Positions 46,464-55,788 of a stretch of DNA of 64,000 nucleotides are shown here, in pieces; within the stretch, counting starts at the first letter, position 1, and each line of letters opens with the position of its first letter. The position numbers were made by a program, and so were the translations under genes. The stretch lies in the NCBI GenBank assembly GCA_021772775.1, contig JAJFLH010000029.1, positions 36,633 through 100,632 of the forward strand. Direction: 5' to 3'. A model generated the notes under the pieces. That model saw nothing but the letters and a program-made list of their open reading frames with translations, did not search any database and was not told the origin of the DNA. The DNA is from Mariprofundus sp. GTDB taxonomy: Bacteria > Pseudomonadota > Zetaproteobacteria > Mariprofundales > Mariprofundaceae.

Positions 46464-46829
46464 TTATTTAAGGAAATCAACAAATGGAGATAGACTCACA
46501 TAGAGCACAAACAACGACATCATCACCAGTAGCACAGACTGCACGGGATTCTGCTTAACCTTATCGAACACTGTCGGCTGTAAGCCCTGCTCTTTTTCCA
46601 ATTGGTACTGGGCTCTGGCCTGCTCACCACGTTGTTGCTGATAGACCTCAATCAAGGCCTTAGCCCGATCCAGATCAGTTTCATCATGAAGCCATATCGC
46701 AGGTACTGAAATCCCCCAGCCTCCGGCTTCGGTCTCATAAAATGTTATCTCATGCTCTAATAACAGCTGCCTGATATCTTCAGCCTCATCATCTGGAACA
46801 TGTCTCAATTTAAATAATTTAGCTGCCAT
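46464..46829 (-). CDS. DUF6164-like small protein with C-terminal membrane helix
   Basis: 121 aa. The N-terminal ferredoxin-like domain (LFKLRHVPDDEAEDIRQLL, YETEAGGWGISVPAIWLHDE) resembles DUF2007/DUF6164 proteins. One C-terminal transmembrane helix, VQSVLLVMMSLFVLYVSLSPF, is preceded by a charged helix. Function unknown. It stands alone between queC and the pilin cluster. The 294-base gap before it holds only a degraded CCACGCAGAGGAAAAC repeat. Confidence 0.6.
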   Translation of the reverse strand: MAAKLFKLRHVPDDEAEDIRQLLLEHEITFYETEAGGWGISVPAIWLHDETDLDRAKALIEVYQQQRGEQARAQYQLEKEQGLQPTVFDKVKQNPVQSVLLVMMSLFVLYVSLSPFVDFLK

Positions 46830-46992
46830 GACTCACCTTTTAATGTTTCCGACACGCTAATCGTCATGATATGATGTTGTCAGCAGAAACATCTAAACCC
46901 CAAACAACTCAGAACCTGACCAAGCTCGACACCCTCCAATGACAACATTTGTCACTCCCGTAAAAACACCCGTTTACGCTACCCACCACGAC

Positions 46993-47008
46993 TGGCACAA
47001 ACATTGCT
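46993..47008 (+). promoter_or_regulatory. Sigma-54-type promoter of the pilin gene
   Basis: TGGCACAAACATTGCT: GG and GC are ten bases apart, and both elements match the TGGCAC/TTGC consensus. Transcription would begin near 47019, about 40 bases before the pilin ATG. PilA genes are classically sigma-54 dependent (PilS/PilR), which fits. Confidence 0.75.
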
Positions 47009-47059
47009 TCTGTAGAGCATCACTCTTAGTGACAGACACCACCCCAAGGAGAAATACCC

Positions 47060-47581
47060 ATGACAAACATCGCAAAGAAAGAACAGGGCTTCACACTGAT
47101 CGAGTTGATGATCGTAGTAGCCATCATCGGCATTCTAGCAGCCATCGCTATTCCACAGTTCTCTAATTACCGTACCAAAGCATTCAATGCAGCCGCTATA
47201 TCTGATCTGCATACTGCACGACTTGCTGAAGAAGCTGTTTTCGCTGACTACCAGAAGTACGGCGCAACCGTTGCAACTGATGTAGGGGCAGTCGTTGGAG
47301 GCGCAGCACTCACTGCTAACGGCTGGATTGCAACCACCACCTCAGGCCAGTCTGCACCAATATCAATCAGCAAAAATGTAACCCTTCATGCTAAGGTTTT
47401 GACAGCAACACTCGCCACCGCCACTGTCACATCTCAACATGCGAGTGGTGATAAATCTTATGCTGCAGAGACTGATCAGTCAGGCACTTTCCAGAAAGCT
47501 GCTACCGTAGGTACAATTTCTGCCGCAGTCGCAGCAACCGCTGCTGCTGATGCAACTACAGCTAGCTACGCAGCAATGTAA
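47060..47581 (+). CDS. Type IV pilin (major pilin candidate)
   Basis: 173 aa. Short leader ending EQG, prepilin peptidase site before F, then the class III signal helix [20 protein letters not shown] with Glu5. The globular part is Ala/Thr-rich with few aromatics and no obvious disulfide pair. AAGGAGA precedes the ATG. It has its own sigma-54-type promoter and a strong terminator, so it is probably expressed more than the ABC genes behind it. Confidence 0.92.
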   Translation: MTNIAKKEQGFTLIELMIVVAIIGILAAIAIPQFSNYRTKAFNAAAISDLHTARLAEEAVFADYQKYGATVATDVGAVVGGAALTANGWIATTTSGQSAPISISKNVTLHAKVLTATLATATVTSQHASGDKSYAAETDQSGTFQKAATVGTISAAVAATAAADATTASYAAM

Positions 47582-47603
47582 TACGATTGCTTTTTTGTTT
47601 AAT

Positions 47604-47642
47604 CAGCACGAAGGGAATGCTATCAAGCATTCCCTTCGTGCT
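47604..47642. terminator. Hairpin after the pilin gene
   Basis: AGCACGAAGGGAATGCT pairs perfectly with AGCATTCCCTTCGTGCT around ATCA. A 17-bp stem, but little T-run on the plus strand. It probably attenuates transcription into the ABC transporter genes and may stabilise the pilin message. Confidence 0.8.
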
Positions 47643-47671
47643 ATTACCGACATGAGTGAATGACTTTTATT

Positions 47672-48427
47672 ATGATCCAGTTTATCGAAGTCCATAAAAC
47701 ATACCCAAAACAAATCAATCGCAGCCCTGCCCACCGTGCTCTAAAGGGCATTTCATTTTCTCTGAATCAAGGGCAAACACTTGGTCTGATTGGTCAGAAT
47801 GGGGCTGGGAAGAGTACCAGCATTCGTCTGATCATGGGTTATATGCGAGCAGACAAGGGTAAACTTATATTACTACAGGATGAAAACCCATCCCCTCTCA
47901 CCCGAAGACATATCGGCTACCTGCCTGAAACATCCAGCTTCCCAGCCAACCTGACCTGCATGGAGTTACTACACTTTGCTGGCCGCTGTTGTGATATGCC
48001 CAAACAATTGATTATGGACAGATCAGAGTCTCTGTTAAAACGCTTAGGCATATGGAACGATCGCAACCGTAGGCTCAGCCAATACTCCAAAGGCATGCAA
48101 CAACGCGCCAGCTTTGCTGCAGCACTCATTCATGATCCAGAGCTACTTATTCTCGATGAACCCATGTCAGGTCTTGATCCTATTGGCAGAGCGGAAATCA
48201 TCAGCCTCATCCACGATCTGCGCAAACAGGGAAAAAGTATTCTATTCTGTTCGCATCTACTTGATGATGTGGAACGCATTACCGATCATGTTGCTATCCT
48301 CCATCATGGAAAAATGCTCTATAATGGTGCAATCGCCGATTTATGCGCACAACAAAGCACGCAAGAAAAAGATCACATTAGCCTGCAAGATGCGTTTGTC
48401 AGTGTAGTACAGGGTAAACAAGCATGA
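47672..48427 (+). CDS. ABC transporter ATP-binding protein, pilin cluster
   Basis: 251 aa from ATG 47672 (the ORF track opens four codons earlier). Walker A GQNGAGKST, signature region SQYSKGMQQR, Walker B LLILDEPMSGLDP, then a switch His in CSHLLDDVERI. NatA/CcmA-like. It overlaps the permease gene by four bases. Together they form an ABC-2 exporter of unknown substrate lying between two pilin genes. Confidence 0.9.
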   Translation: MIQFIEVHKTYPKQINRSPAHRALKGISFSLNQGQTLGLIGQNGAGKSTSIRLIMGYMRADKGKLILLQDENPSPLTRRHIGYLPETSSFPANLTCMELLHFAGRCCDMPKQLIMDRSESLLKRLGIWNDRNRRLSQYSKGMQQRASFAAALIHDPELLILDEPMSGLDPIGRAEIISLIHDLRKQGKSILFCSHLLDDVERITDHVAILHHGKMLYNGAIADLCAQQSTQEKDHISLQDAFVSVVQGKQA

Positions 48428-49242
48428 ATCGGATTATAGCTTTAGCGCATATCACCTTTCTTAACGGCCTACGCCGCAATGCAGTCTGGGGCCTATGCCT
48501 GTTTGCACTGGCTTTTGAAGTCTGTGGTATATTTTTTATGGACTTTTTTGGCCACAATCTGGGTCGTGTCATATGCGACTTTCAATTTTCCATCATGTGG
48601 GCTGCTGGTATGATCTTTATCCTTTTTTATGCAGTACAAGCCATTGCATGGGATGATGAGCACAAAGCCATAGACAGCATCTTGGCGCGCCCTATCTCAC
48701 GCACAGAATTCGTTTTGGGAAGCATGTTGGGTTTATCCCTGCTGCTATTATGCTTCGAGTTACTATTAGCAGCCCTCGCCTTAGGTGAAATCATCTGGGT
48801 CAAACCTATCATTGGGGAAACCTATTTTCCTGTCTTTTCCATACCTCATTTCTTTATCACATGGATCGCACTTCAACTTATATTACTTATCCATCTAGCC
48901 ATTGTAATGCTTGTCTCTTCAGCTATTCGAGGGGCTTTCCCGGTCATGTTACTCACCCTGGCTTATTCTCTGATTTGCTCTGGCTTGCCAGTCGTCAGGC
49001 AGTCAATCTTTCAAAATCAGCCAGCAGAAACTAGCTCAGGATTAGAAAGCACCCTACAGGGCATGAGCATGCTATTCCCTGACTTTAGTAAACTCGACTT
49101 TAAAGACACAATATTAAGTTATCAAAGCATCGAAAGCATAATCGGCATTTCAGCATGGCTCCCTCTAACGTTATCAAGCCTATACTTGGCAATCATATTG
49201 CTTCTTTCCTGTATGATTTATCAACGCAGAGATATTATATGA
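48424..49242 (+). CDS. ABC-2 type permease, pilin cluster
   Basis: 272 aa with about six transmembrane helices, a NosY/ABC-2 permease pattern: IICDFQFSIMWAAGMIFILF, AIDSILARPISRTEFVLGS (the cytoplasmic R-P-[IV]-S-R segment typical of the family). It pairs with the preceding ATPase. The stop overlaps the start of the next gene (ATGA). Confidence 0.85.
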   Translation: MNRIIALAHITFLNGLRRNAVWGLCLFALAFEVCGIFFMDFFGHNLGRVICDFQFSIMWAAGMIFILFYAVQAIAWDDEHKAIDSILARPISRTEFVLGSMLGLSLLLLCFELLLAALALGEIIWVKPIIGETYFPVFSIPHFFITWIALQLILLIHLAIVMLVSSAIRGAFPVMLLTLAYSLICSGLPVVRQSIFQNQPAETSSGLESTLQGMSMLFPDFSKLDFKDTILSYQSIESIIGISAWLPLTLSSLYLAIILLLSCMIYQRRDII

Positions 49243-50078
49243 CATGTAAAACACCCTCTCATTTTATATCTATGATGGTGTTACCCGGACTGCTACTTAG
49301 TTATTTTTTTCTATTTATGATGCATGAACAACGCACTTCACATACAACAACAGATATATCACCCTCCCTGCCCACTAGTGTATTGAACCTAGTCGGTCAT
49401 AATTATCTCAATCAGTTCATCGCTGAAGCCTTATTCATTAAAACTGCCGTATATTATGGCGGACTGAATCAACGCATGAATAAAAGTAACCTTGATCTAA
49501 TAGCTCAACACCTCATAACCATGAGCAAACTCCACCCCAGGTTGTTAGATATCTACTATCGCAGTGAGTCCGTTTTAGCGCACCGAGGAAAAATATACGC
49601 CGAAACAGCCAATCAAATACTAGAAACTGGAAGAGTCCATCTTCCCAATCAACTTGCTCTACCCTTTTTTGAAGGCTTTAACCATTTCCACCACCTGAAC
49701 GACCCAATCAAAGCTGGAGAGGTCTTGCGAATTGCTAGTAACATCCCCAATTCACCACAATGGATAGGTCATCTGGCCAGCATGTTGATGGCCAGTGGTG
49801 GCAATATTCGCACCGGATTGATCTGGTTAAAAGGTATGCTTGCAGCATCTAACGATGAAGATGAGAAAAAACGTTACAACAAAGAGATATTAGCTTTTGA
49901 AAAAGCCATGATTATCCAGTTAGCACTGGATGAGTACGCTAGTAAACATGGCTTTTACCCTGAAAATTTAAGCGACCTTTCACCAAATTTCTTGCATACT
50001 CTTCCACTAACGGATGATCATTTTCAACTCGTTTATCAAACGCCTAAGCTATTCCTGAACAGGAGTCCGCATGAATGA
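49239..50078 (+). CDS. Membrane-anchored helical protein of the pilin/ABC cluster
   Basis: 279 aa from ATG 49239, coupled to the permease stop; the ORF track opens earlier inside that gene. One N-terminal membrane helix (ISMMVLPGLLLSYFFLFMM), then helix pairs reminiscent of TPRs (HRGKIYAETANQILETGR, PFFEGFNHFHHLNDPIKAGEV). I do not recognise a family name. It overlaps the second pilin, suggesting a role in pilin export or assembly; this is inference. Confidence 0.65.
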   Translation: MTCKTPSHFISMMVLPGLLLSYFFLFMMHEQRTSHTTTDISPSLPTSVLNLVGHNYLNQFIAEALFIKTAVYYGGLNQRMNKSNLDLIAQHLITMSKLHPRLLDIYYRSESVLAHRGKIYAETANQILETGRVHLPNQLALPFFEGFNHFHHLNDPIKAGEVLRIASNIPNSPQWIGHLASMLMASGGNIRTGLIWLKGMLAASNDEDEKKRYNKEILAFEKAMIIQLALDEYASKHGFYPENLSDLSPNFLHTLPLTDDHFQLVYQTPKLFLNRSPHE

Positions 50079-50589
50079 TAAAGTTCCTAACACAACTAAA
50101 CAGCATGGATTCTCATTGATTGAACTTATGGTAGTCGTTGCGATTATCGGTATTCTGGCGGCTATCGCCGTACCTGCATTCTCTGAATATCGATCCAGAG
50201 CTTATAATTCTGCTGCCATATCTCACATTTCTTTTATCGCCAATGCACAGGCGAACTATTGGGTGGATGGACACACATATATTTCTGTACCAGCCGGTGA
50301 TGGCCCGAGTGCGACGGGTATCATACCCAACACAACCGTACCCTCAGGAGTCGGTTATATTATTGGTGTTTTTCCAGCAACAGGAACTGATGCAACCTTA
50401 GGATATGCCACTGGTACGGATTATGTTGCCTATACCGGACATATCAATGGAACTCAGGTTTATGCTCTGGACTCAAACAGTAAACCACAACGGCGTAATA
50501 AAAAAGCAGCCGCTACAAGCCCTGCTAGTGATGCTAAAACAGAAACCATAACAGGATTCCTACCTTCCGGTTGGGGAAGTCCACTTTAA
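50071..50589 (+). CDS. Second type IV pilin-like protein
   Basis: 172 aa. Leader ends KQHG, then [20 protein letters not shown] with Glu5, as in type IV pilins. The globular domain is more aromatic (YNSAAISHISFIANAQANYW, GYATGTDYVAYTGH) than that of the first pilin and ends in a basic linker plus GFLPSGWGSPL. It is the last gene of the cluster, overlapping the preceding gene by eight bases. Confidence 0.88.
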   Translation: MNDKVPNTTKQHGFSLIELMVVVAIIGILAAIAVPAFSEYRSRAYNSAAISHISFIANAQANYWVDGHTYISVPAGDGPSATGIIPNTTVPSGVGYIIGVFPATGTDATLGYATGTDYVAYTGHINGTQVYALDSNSKPQRRNKKAAATSPASDAKTETITGFLPSGWGSPL

Positions 50590-50593
50590 GCTC

Positions 50594-50851
50594 AGGCAAT
50601 CGCATTAAAAAGTGGGGTATGATTTGGTAATGTACTCAAAGCTTCGTCATACCCCAGGGCAGCTTCTCTGCCGCAAGCGGCATTCACCTTCTTTTTGAAA
50701 GTTTCATTGGGCAAGGTGAATGGCTCAGCCAGAGAGCCCCCTGGGTGAAATCCATATGTTATAAGTGGATCACCGACACCAACATTCGTGGGTGACGCAC
50801 AGCAATATCTGGAAATATAATAAAACTCAGGATATTTTAATGCGATTGCCT
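50594..50851. ncRNA. Highly structured intergenic element (novel RNA or MITE candidate)
   Basis: Located between two convergent genes (a pilin and tsaD), so it is no leader. Its ends are a perfect 17-bp inverted repeat: AGGCAATCGCATTAAAA (50594-50610) and TTTTAATGCGATTGCCT (50835-50851). Inside are GGGGTATGA/TCATACCCC, GGCAG/CTGCC, GCCG/CGGC, ATTCACCTT/AAGGTGAAT, GGCTC/GAGCC and TCACC/GGTGA. I see no open frame or transposase remnant and cannot match it to 4.5S, tmRNA or RNase P RNA. It could be a small RNA or a non-autonomous mobile element. Confidence 0.5.
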
Positions 50852-50856
50852 TGGCT

Positions 50857-51891
50857 TTAAGCTAGTTCAGACAGGCTCCACCTTGGTCTGGCATCCCACT
50901 CATCAGTTACTGGCTTAGCGCTACGTAAGTTTTGGAATCCGGCATAGGCAATCATGGCGGCGTTATCCGTACAGTGTTTGGGATGCGGTAGAAACACATC
51001 CACGCCTTTCTCTTTGGCTAGTTTATCTAGCAATGAACGCAGCTTTTTATTGGCTGCTACGCCACCTGCAATCACCAATCTCGGCGCATCCACCTTTAAA
51101 CAGGCACGAATCGATTTTTTCACCAACACTTCACAGATGGCAGATTCAATGCCTGCTGCCATATCCTGTTTGTCGGTGTCACTCATGCTTTCCTGACCGC
51201 CAATGCCTTTGACAGCGTACATCACAGCTGTTTTCAGACCTGAAAAACTGAAGTTCAGATTATCGCGATTGAGCATCGGGCGCGGCAGCTTGAAACGTTT
51301 GGCATCACCATGCTCTGCCATCATGGCGATTTCAGGGCCTCCTGGATAAGGTAAACCCAACAATCGCGCTGACTTATCGAAACACTCACCTGCGGCATCA
51401 TCGAGTGTCTGACCAATCACTTCATATTGACCAATGCCTTTCACATGCACCAATAGCGTATGACCACCGGAAACCAATAGCGTGATAAATGGGAAAGCTG
51501 GCAGATCACCGGATAACCCCGGAGCCAGCAGATGCCCTTCCATATGGTGAACAGGCAATACCGGCACACTGTTTACCATGCCCGCAGCGCGTGCATAAGA
51601 CGTTCCCACCAACAATGCCCCCATCAGGCCGGGGCCAGAAGTCACCGCGATCTGATCAACATCAGACCAGCTCAACGATGCCTCTTCCAACACACTCTCC
51701 ACCATCGGTGGCAGGGCCATGAGATGTTCACGCGATGCCACTTCGGGTACTACGCCTCCAAATTTAGCATGCGTTTCGATCTGGGATGCAATCTGCTCGG
51801 CTAGAATCGTACCCTTGCCACTGCTGAGATCTCCATCATAGAGAGCCACAGCTGTCTCATCACACGATGTTTCAATACCTAAAATAATCAT
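50857..51891 (-). CDS. tsaD: tRNA N6-adenosine threonylcarbamoyltransferase TsaD
   Basis: 344 aa. N-terminal ILGIETSCDETAVALYD and metal-binding VHHMEGHLLAP, plus FSGLKTAVMYAVKG and VAANKKLRSLL. With TsaB and TsaE it installs threonylcarbamoyl on tRNA A37, an essential step in translation. Full length. The stop lies just past the structured element at 50594-50851. Confidence 0.96.
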   Translation of the reverse strand: MIILGIETSCDETAVALYDGDLSSGKGTILAEQIASQIETHAKFGGVVPEVASREHLMALPPMVESVLEEASLSWSDVDQIAVTSGPGLMGALLVGTSYARAAGMVNSVPVLPVHHMEGHLLAPGLSGDLPAFPFITLLVSGGHTLLVHVKGIGQYEVIGQTLDDAAGECFDKSARLLGLPYPGGPEIAMMAEHGDAKRFKLPRPMLNRDNLNFSFSGLKTAVMYAVKGIGGQESMSDTDKQDMAAGIESAICEVLVKKSIRACLKVDAPRLVIAGGVAANKKLRSLLDKLAKEKGVDVFLPHPKHCTDNAAMIAYAGFQNLRSAKPVTDEWDARPRWSLSELA

Positions 51892-51917
51892 ATCTCACCT
51901 TGAAGATCATAAAGATC

Positions 51918-52081
51918 TTTCACCGCAGAGTGCGCAACTAACGCAGAGTAAAATCAAAAAACTTATCATTGAAACAACGTTCCTGCCGTACAATTGCCTA
52001 CTACTGAGATGAAGATAATATTCACATTCATTTCTTTTTTATAAGCCTTTACTCTGCGTACTTTGCGCCCTCTGCGGTAAA
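51918..52081. repeat. Inverted pair of accgcagag-type intergenic repeats
   Basis: TTTCACCGCAGAGTGCGC... (51918-51953) reappears inverted as ...GCGCCCTCTGCGGTAAAT (52047-52081), about 85% alike, with a 93-base spacer. This class of short repeat is common between genes of many bacteria. A degraded third copy lies near 46,215. No gene lies between them. Confidence 0.6.
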
Positions 52082-52087
52082 TGCTTC

Positions 52088-53665
52088 TTAATAACTTTTT
52101 TCTTTCTTCTCCGCGCCGAATCCACCACCACCAGGGGTTTCAATGCGAATGATATCGCCTGCTTTAAGTTGCCACGAACCTTTCGCTGCCAACTGCTGCC
52201 ACTCACCATCTCTGTGAAAACGGTTGATGCCCATAGCTCCTGCATCACCACCCTGTAATCCGTAAGGCGAAGTTCTACGCCTTTCGCTTAGAAGTGACAC
52301 CGAGCAATCACGTCGAATCAACCACTCCCGTATCAAGCCATTACCGCCCTGATACTGCCCAGCACCACCAGAACCACCGCGCATGGCATACTCCTGCACC
52401 TGCAAGGGGTAGTGCATCTCCAACACTTCAATGGATGAATTCTTGGTATTGGTCATATGGCACTGCACGGCAGATAGACCGCCTCCACTAGCATGCGCTC
52501 CCATGCCACCAGCCAGCGTCTCATAATAGAGCCAATCCTCACCGGCTGCTTGATCACCAATACCCTCTTCACCACCAAAGATAACATTATTCATCGTGCC
52601 CTGTGCAGCAGCAGGGATGCGTTCAGGAATCGCTTTGGCCAGTGCACCCAGCACCACATCAACAATGCGCTGACTGGTCTCCACATTACCGGCGGCCACT
52701 GCTGCACCATCTTGTGCATGCAGCAGAGAGGCTGCAGGGGCAATGATCTGAATCGGATGAAATACGGCTGCAGTTTGCGGCGTATGTTTGGGCATCAGAC
52801 AACGAAAGACATATAACACGCTGGCTGCAGTCACCGCCAACGGACAGTTCACTGGGCCACGCGTTTGATCGGCTGTACCGCTGAAATCAACAATGGCCGA
52901 ATCGCCTTCAATCGTGATGCTAACACGCACAGCTAACGCCTCTGAACCACAACCGTCATCTTCAATCACATCTTCAAAGCAGTATCTACCGTCGGGAATA
53001 TCGGCAATTGTACTGCGTCCATAGGCTTCTGACACATGCATAAGTGCTGAGACTTTGTCATTGAGAGTGGCTATTGGAAATTCAGCCAGACGCTGAGCGC
53101 CAACACCACAGGCAGCCTTCTGGGCAGCGAGATCACCCAGTCGCTCCTCAGACGCTCTTACCCGTTCACGAAATTGTGTTGGTAGATCAATATGCTCTTG
53201 CCCCGCTTCAAACCAGTAGCTGGGAGAGATAATCAAACCCTCATCCTCCAACCGTGTCTCTACACCCATCGAGCCGGGTGACTTGCCACCGATATCTGCA
53301 TGATGGGCCCGCGTAGCCGAGAAGCCGAACAACTCTCCCTCAATAAAGACCGGAATAACCACTGTGATGTCAGGAAGATGTGTACCGCCCAGAGCCGGAT
53401 CGTTGAACACCACCACATCACCAGTGTGCCAATCGAACCTGCCAACCACATCAGCCATCGCAAAAGCCATCGAACCAAGATGAACAGGAATATGTGCAGC
53501 TTGTGCAATCAGAGCCCCGTGCTTATCAAACAGCGCACAGGAAAAGTCTTCACGATCCCGGATATTGGGGGAGATAGCACTGCGCTTGAGTACCGCCCCC
53601 ATCTCCTCACAAATAGCCGATAGACGATGGGCAAACAAACTTATGCTGACCGCATCATTTCTCAT
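52088..53665 (-). CDS. Hydantoinase/oxoprolinase family protein, B subunit
   Basis: 525 aa from ATG 53665, which overlaps the end of the A-subunit gene; the ORF-track start at 53719 lies inside that gene. The HyuB signature is present: SPNIRDREDFSCALFDKHG, GDVVVFNDPALGGTHLPD, and C-terminally MRGGSGGAGQYQGGNG and ETPGGGGFG. The family opens hydantoins or 5-oxoproline with ATP together with the A subunit; the substrate here cannot be told. Confidence 0.88.
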   Translation of the reverse strand: MRNDAVSISLFAHRLSAICEEMGAVLKRSAISPNIRDREDFSCALFDKHGALIAQAAHIPVHLGSMAFAMADVVGRFDWHTGDVVVFNDPALGGTHLPDITVVIPVFIEGELFGFSATRAHHADIGGKSPGSMGVETRLEDEGLIISPSYWFEAGQEHIDLPTQFRERVRASEERLGDLAAQKAACGVGAQRLAEFPIATLNDKVSALMHVSEAYGRSTIADIPDGRYCFEDVIEDDGCGSEALAVRVSITIEGDSAIVDFSGTADQTRGPVNCPLAVTAASVLYVFRCLMPKHTPQTAAVFHPIQIIAPAASLLHAQDGAAVAAGNVETSQRIVDVVLGALAKAIPERIPAAAQGTMNNVIFGGEEGIGDQAAGEDWLYYETLAGGMGAHASGGGLSAVQCHMTNTKNSSIEVLEMHYPLQVQEYAMRGGSGGAGQYQGGNGLIREWLIRRDCSVSLLSERRRTSPYGLQGGDAGAMGINRFHRDGEWQQLAAKGSWQLKAGDIIRIETPGGGGFGAEKKEKSY

Positions 53666-55646
53666 TTTGGCCCCCACTACTCTCTTGCGAAGAGTCTTTC
53701 TCCAACAACAGATGGCCATCTCTGGAGACTCTCATCTGCCACCCTTTGGCTAACCACAACGTCGCAATATCTTCCACGATTAACGCAGGCCCTTCATATA
53801 TTGGGCCAGGTTTTAAATCTACCCGCCTGTAATGCACAACCCGCCCTACCCCATAGACTTCGGACTCATCAGACACAGCAGCTTTTTCAGTAGCAGTTTC
53901 TAGCTCCGGCAACTGCGGCATAGGCCGATCAACAAAAGCGCTTAAACGAGCCGTCATAATCTCAATCGGGCGATGCAGGCAATGGCCATAAGCCTGCTGA
54001 TGCGCATCTGCAAAATGCTGTGCCAATGTTTTCAGATCATCATAAACAATAGTCAGATGAAAGCCCTGCCCGACATAACGCACATCGACTGAGCGCTCAA
54101 AACTAAGTTCTAGACCCTGCATCTGCTCTGCGGCTTCTGTTTCCATCTCAGCGAACAGCTGCTGCAGATGCATTGCGGTAGAGTCATCCTGCAGTGCAAA
54201 ACGTCGACTGCGCGAGAATTCACTCTGCTGTCGACCCAACAACATCCCCAAAGCTGAAAATGCTCCACTGGCAATCGGTACAATAACTTTTGTCATCGCC
54301 AGTTTTTCAGCCAGAGCACAGGCGTGCAGACCACCTGCCCCACCAAAACAGAAGAGGGAAAAATCAGCCGGATCATATCCCCGCTGCACCGATACCACGC
54401 GCAACGCACCTGCCATATGCTCTTCAGCAATATCAATAGCCGCAGAAGCCGCATCCTCGGCGCTTAAATTCAGTTTTTTTCCATAGGCTGAAAATGCCTT
54501 ATAAGCGGCATCTCTATCCAATGGCATGGAACCCGCCAAACTGGCATCCGCTGGGATGCGTCCCAACAGCAGGTTCGCATCGGTCACACAGGGTTTCTCG
54601 CCACCTAAGCCGTAACAGACAGGCCCAGGCTTAGCTCCTGCCGATTCAGGCCCAAGCTGCGGCAAACCAGCCTCATCTAGCCAGGCCACAGAGCCACCAC
54701 CGGCACCAATGGTATGAATATCCAGCATGGGAAGAGAAACAGGCATACCGGCAATCTCGCCCTCTGTCGTTTTAGCTGCCTGGCCCTGAATCAGAGCGAC
54801 ATCGGTACTGGTACCGCCCATATCAAAGGTGAGCATATTTTGTTCACCCAACTGATGACCAATCGCCTCGGCAGCCACTAAACCACCGGCAGGGCCAGAT
54901 AGCACCAGACGCACAGCCTGTTGACCCGCCAGTTCAGCCTGCATCACACCACCGGCGGAATGCATCACAAACAGATGTTTGGCAGCCAGTCTGGTTTGCA
55001 GTCGTTTCAGATAGCGTTGCACCAGTGGGCCTACATAGGCATTGAGAAAGGTTGTCGCACCACGTTCATATTCACGATATTCCGCCAGCACCTGGTGAGA
55101 AAGCGATAGAAACAGATCTTTTGGCAAAGCCTGGGACAACATGCCCTCCAGCTCACGCTCATGCTTTGGATTCATAAATGAGAACAGCAGACAGACCGCT
55201 ACAGCCTCATATCCACCATTTGAGATCCGTTCAATCAAGGCGTTCACCTCATTGGCATGCAGTGCTGATTGCTCTTCACCTTCGGCATTGATTCGGCCAC
55301 TGAGACCAATGCAATCTTCTCTAAGAACAGCAGGTATGATGGGGTCAGGGCAGAGCTGATATAGTTCAGGACGCGTCTGACGACCAATAATAAGCAGATC
55401 TTCCAGCCCCTGATGGGTAACAAACAGTGTCGGCACACCCTTGCGCTCCAATATCGCATTGGTCGCTACCGTTGATCCATGCACCACATGCAGTGCAGTG
55501 GCATCCAGCCCCAGCTCACCAATGCCCTGCTCAATGGCCCGAGATGGATCATCCGGACTTGAAAGTACCTTATGAAAACGCAGCTCCTGCGCATCGAAGC
55601 AGACAAAGTCTGTAAAAGTTCCACCTGTATCCACACCTAAAAACAT
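53655..55646 (-). CDS. Hydantoinase/oxoprolinase family protein, A subunit
   Basis: 663 aa from ATG 55646 (MFLGVDTGGTFTDFVCFD), the usual N-terminus; the ORF track opens 12 codons earlier. ASKHA-type ATPase motifs include VHGSTVATNAILERKG, LSGPAGGLVAAEA and TFDMGGTSTDVALIQG. It uses ATP to activate the cyclic amide opened by the B subunit. It overlaps the B-subunit gene by 11 bases; the two form one operon. Confidence 0.9.
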   Translation of the reverse strand: MFLGVDTGGTFTDFVCFDAQELRFHKVLSSPDDPSRAIEQGIGELGLDATALHVVHGSTVATNAILERKGVPTLFVTHQGLEDLLIIGRQTRPELYQLCPDPIIPAVLREDCIGLSGRINAEGEEQSALHANEVNALIERISNGGYEAVAVCLLFSFMNPKHERELEGMLSQALPKDLFLSLSHQVLAEYREYERGATTFLNAYVGPLVQRYLKRLQTRLAAKHLFVMHSAGGVMQAELAGQQAVRLVLSGPAGGLVAAEAIGHQLGEQNMLTFDMGGTSTDVALIQGQAAKTTEGEIAGMPVSLPMLDIHTIGAGGGSVAWLDEAGLPQLGPESAGAKPGPVCYGLGGEKPCVTDANLLLGRIPADASLAGSMPLDRDAAYKAFSAYGKKLNLSAEDAASAAIDIAEEHMAGALRVVSVQRGYDPADFSLFCFGGAGGLHACALAEKLAMTKVIVPIASGAFSALGMLLGRQQSEFSRSRRFALQDDSTAMHLQQLFAEMETEAAEQMQGLELSFERSVDVRYVGQGFHLTIVYDDLKTLAQHFADAHQQAYGHCLHRPIEIMTARLSAFVDRPMPQLPELETATEKAAVSDESEVYGVGRVVHYRRVDLKPGPIYEGPALIVEDIATLWLAKGWQMRVSRDGHLLLEKDSSQESSGGQNEK

Positions 55647-55788
55647 GACGGCATTGTAGCTTCTGTCAGCCTTGCTTAACACTGATTACTGTCATCCTTA
55701 AAAATATAGTGTGATAATAATCACTGCATTGAAAACCTAAGCTAGTAGTGTGCCTGCTCATAAAATATCGATATTGTGGAGTTCTTTG

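Noticed and set aside
52088-52251. Track frame 52039-52251 as a separate gene
   Set aside because: It is an out-of-frame shadow of the B-subunit gene.
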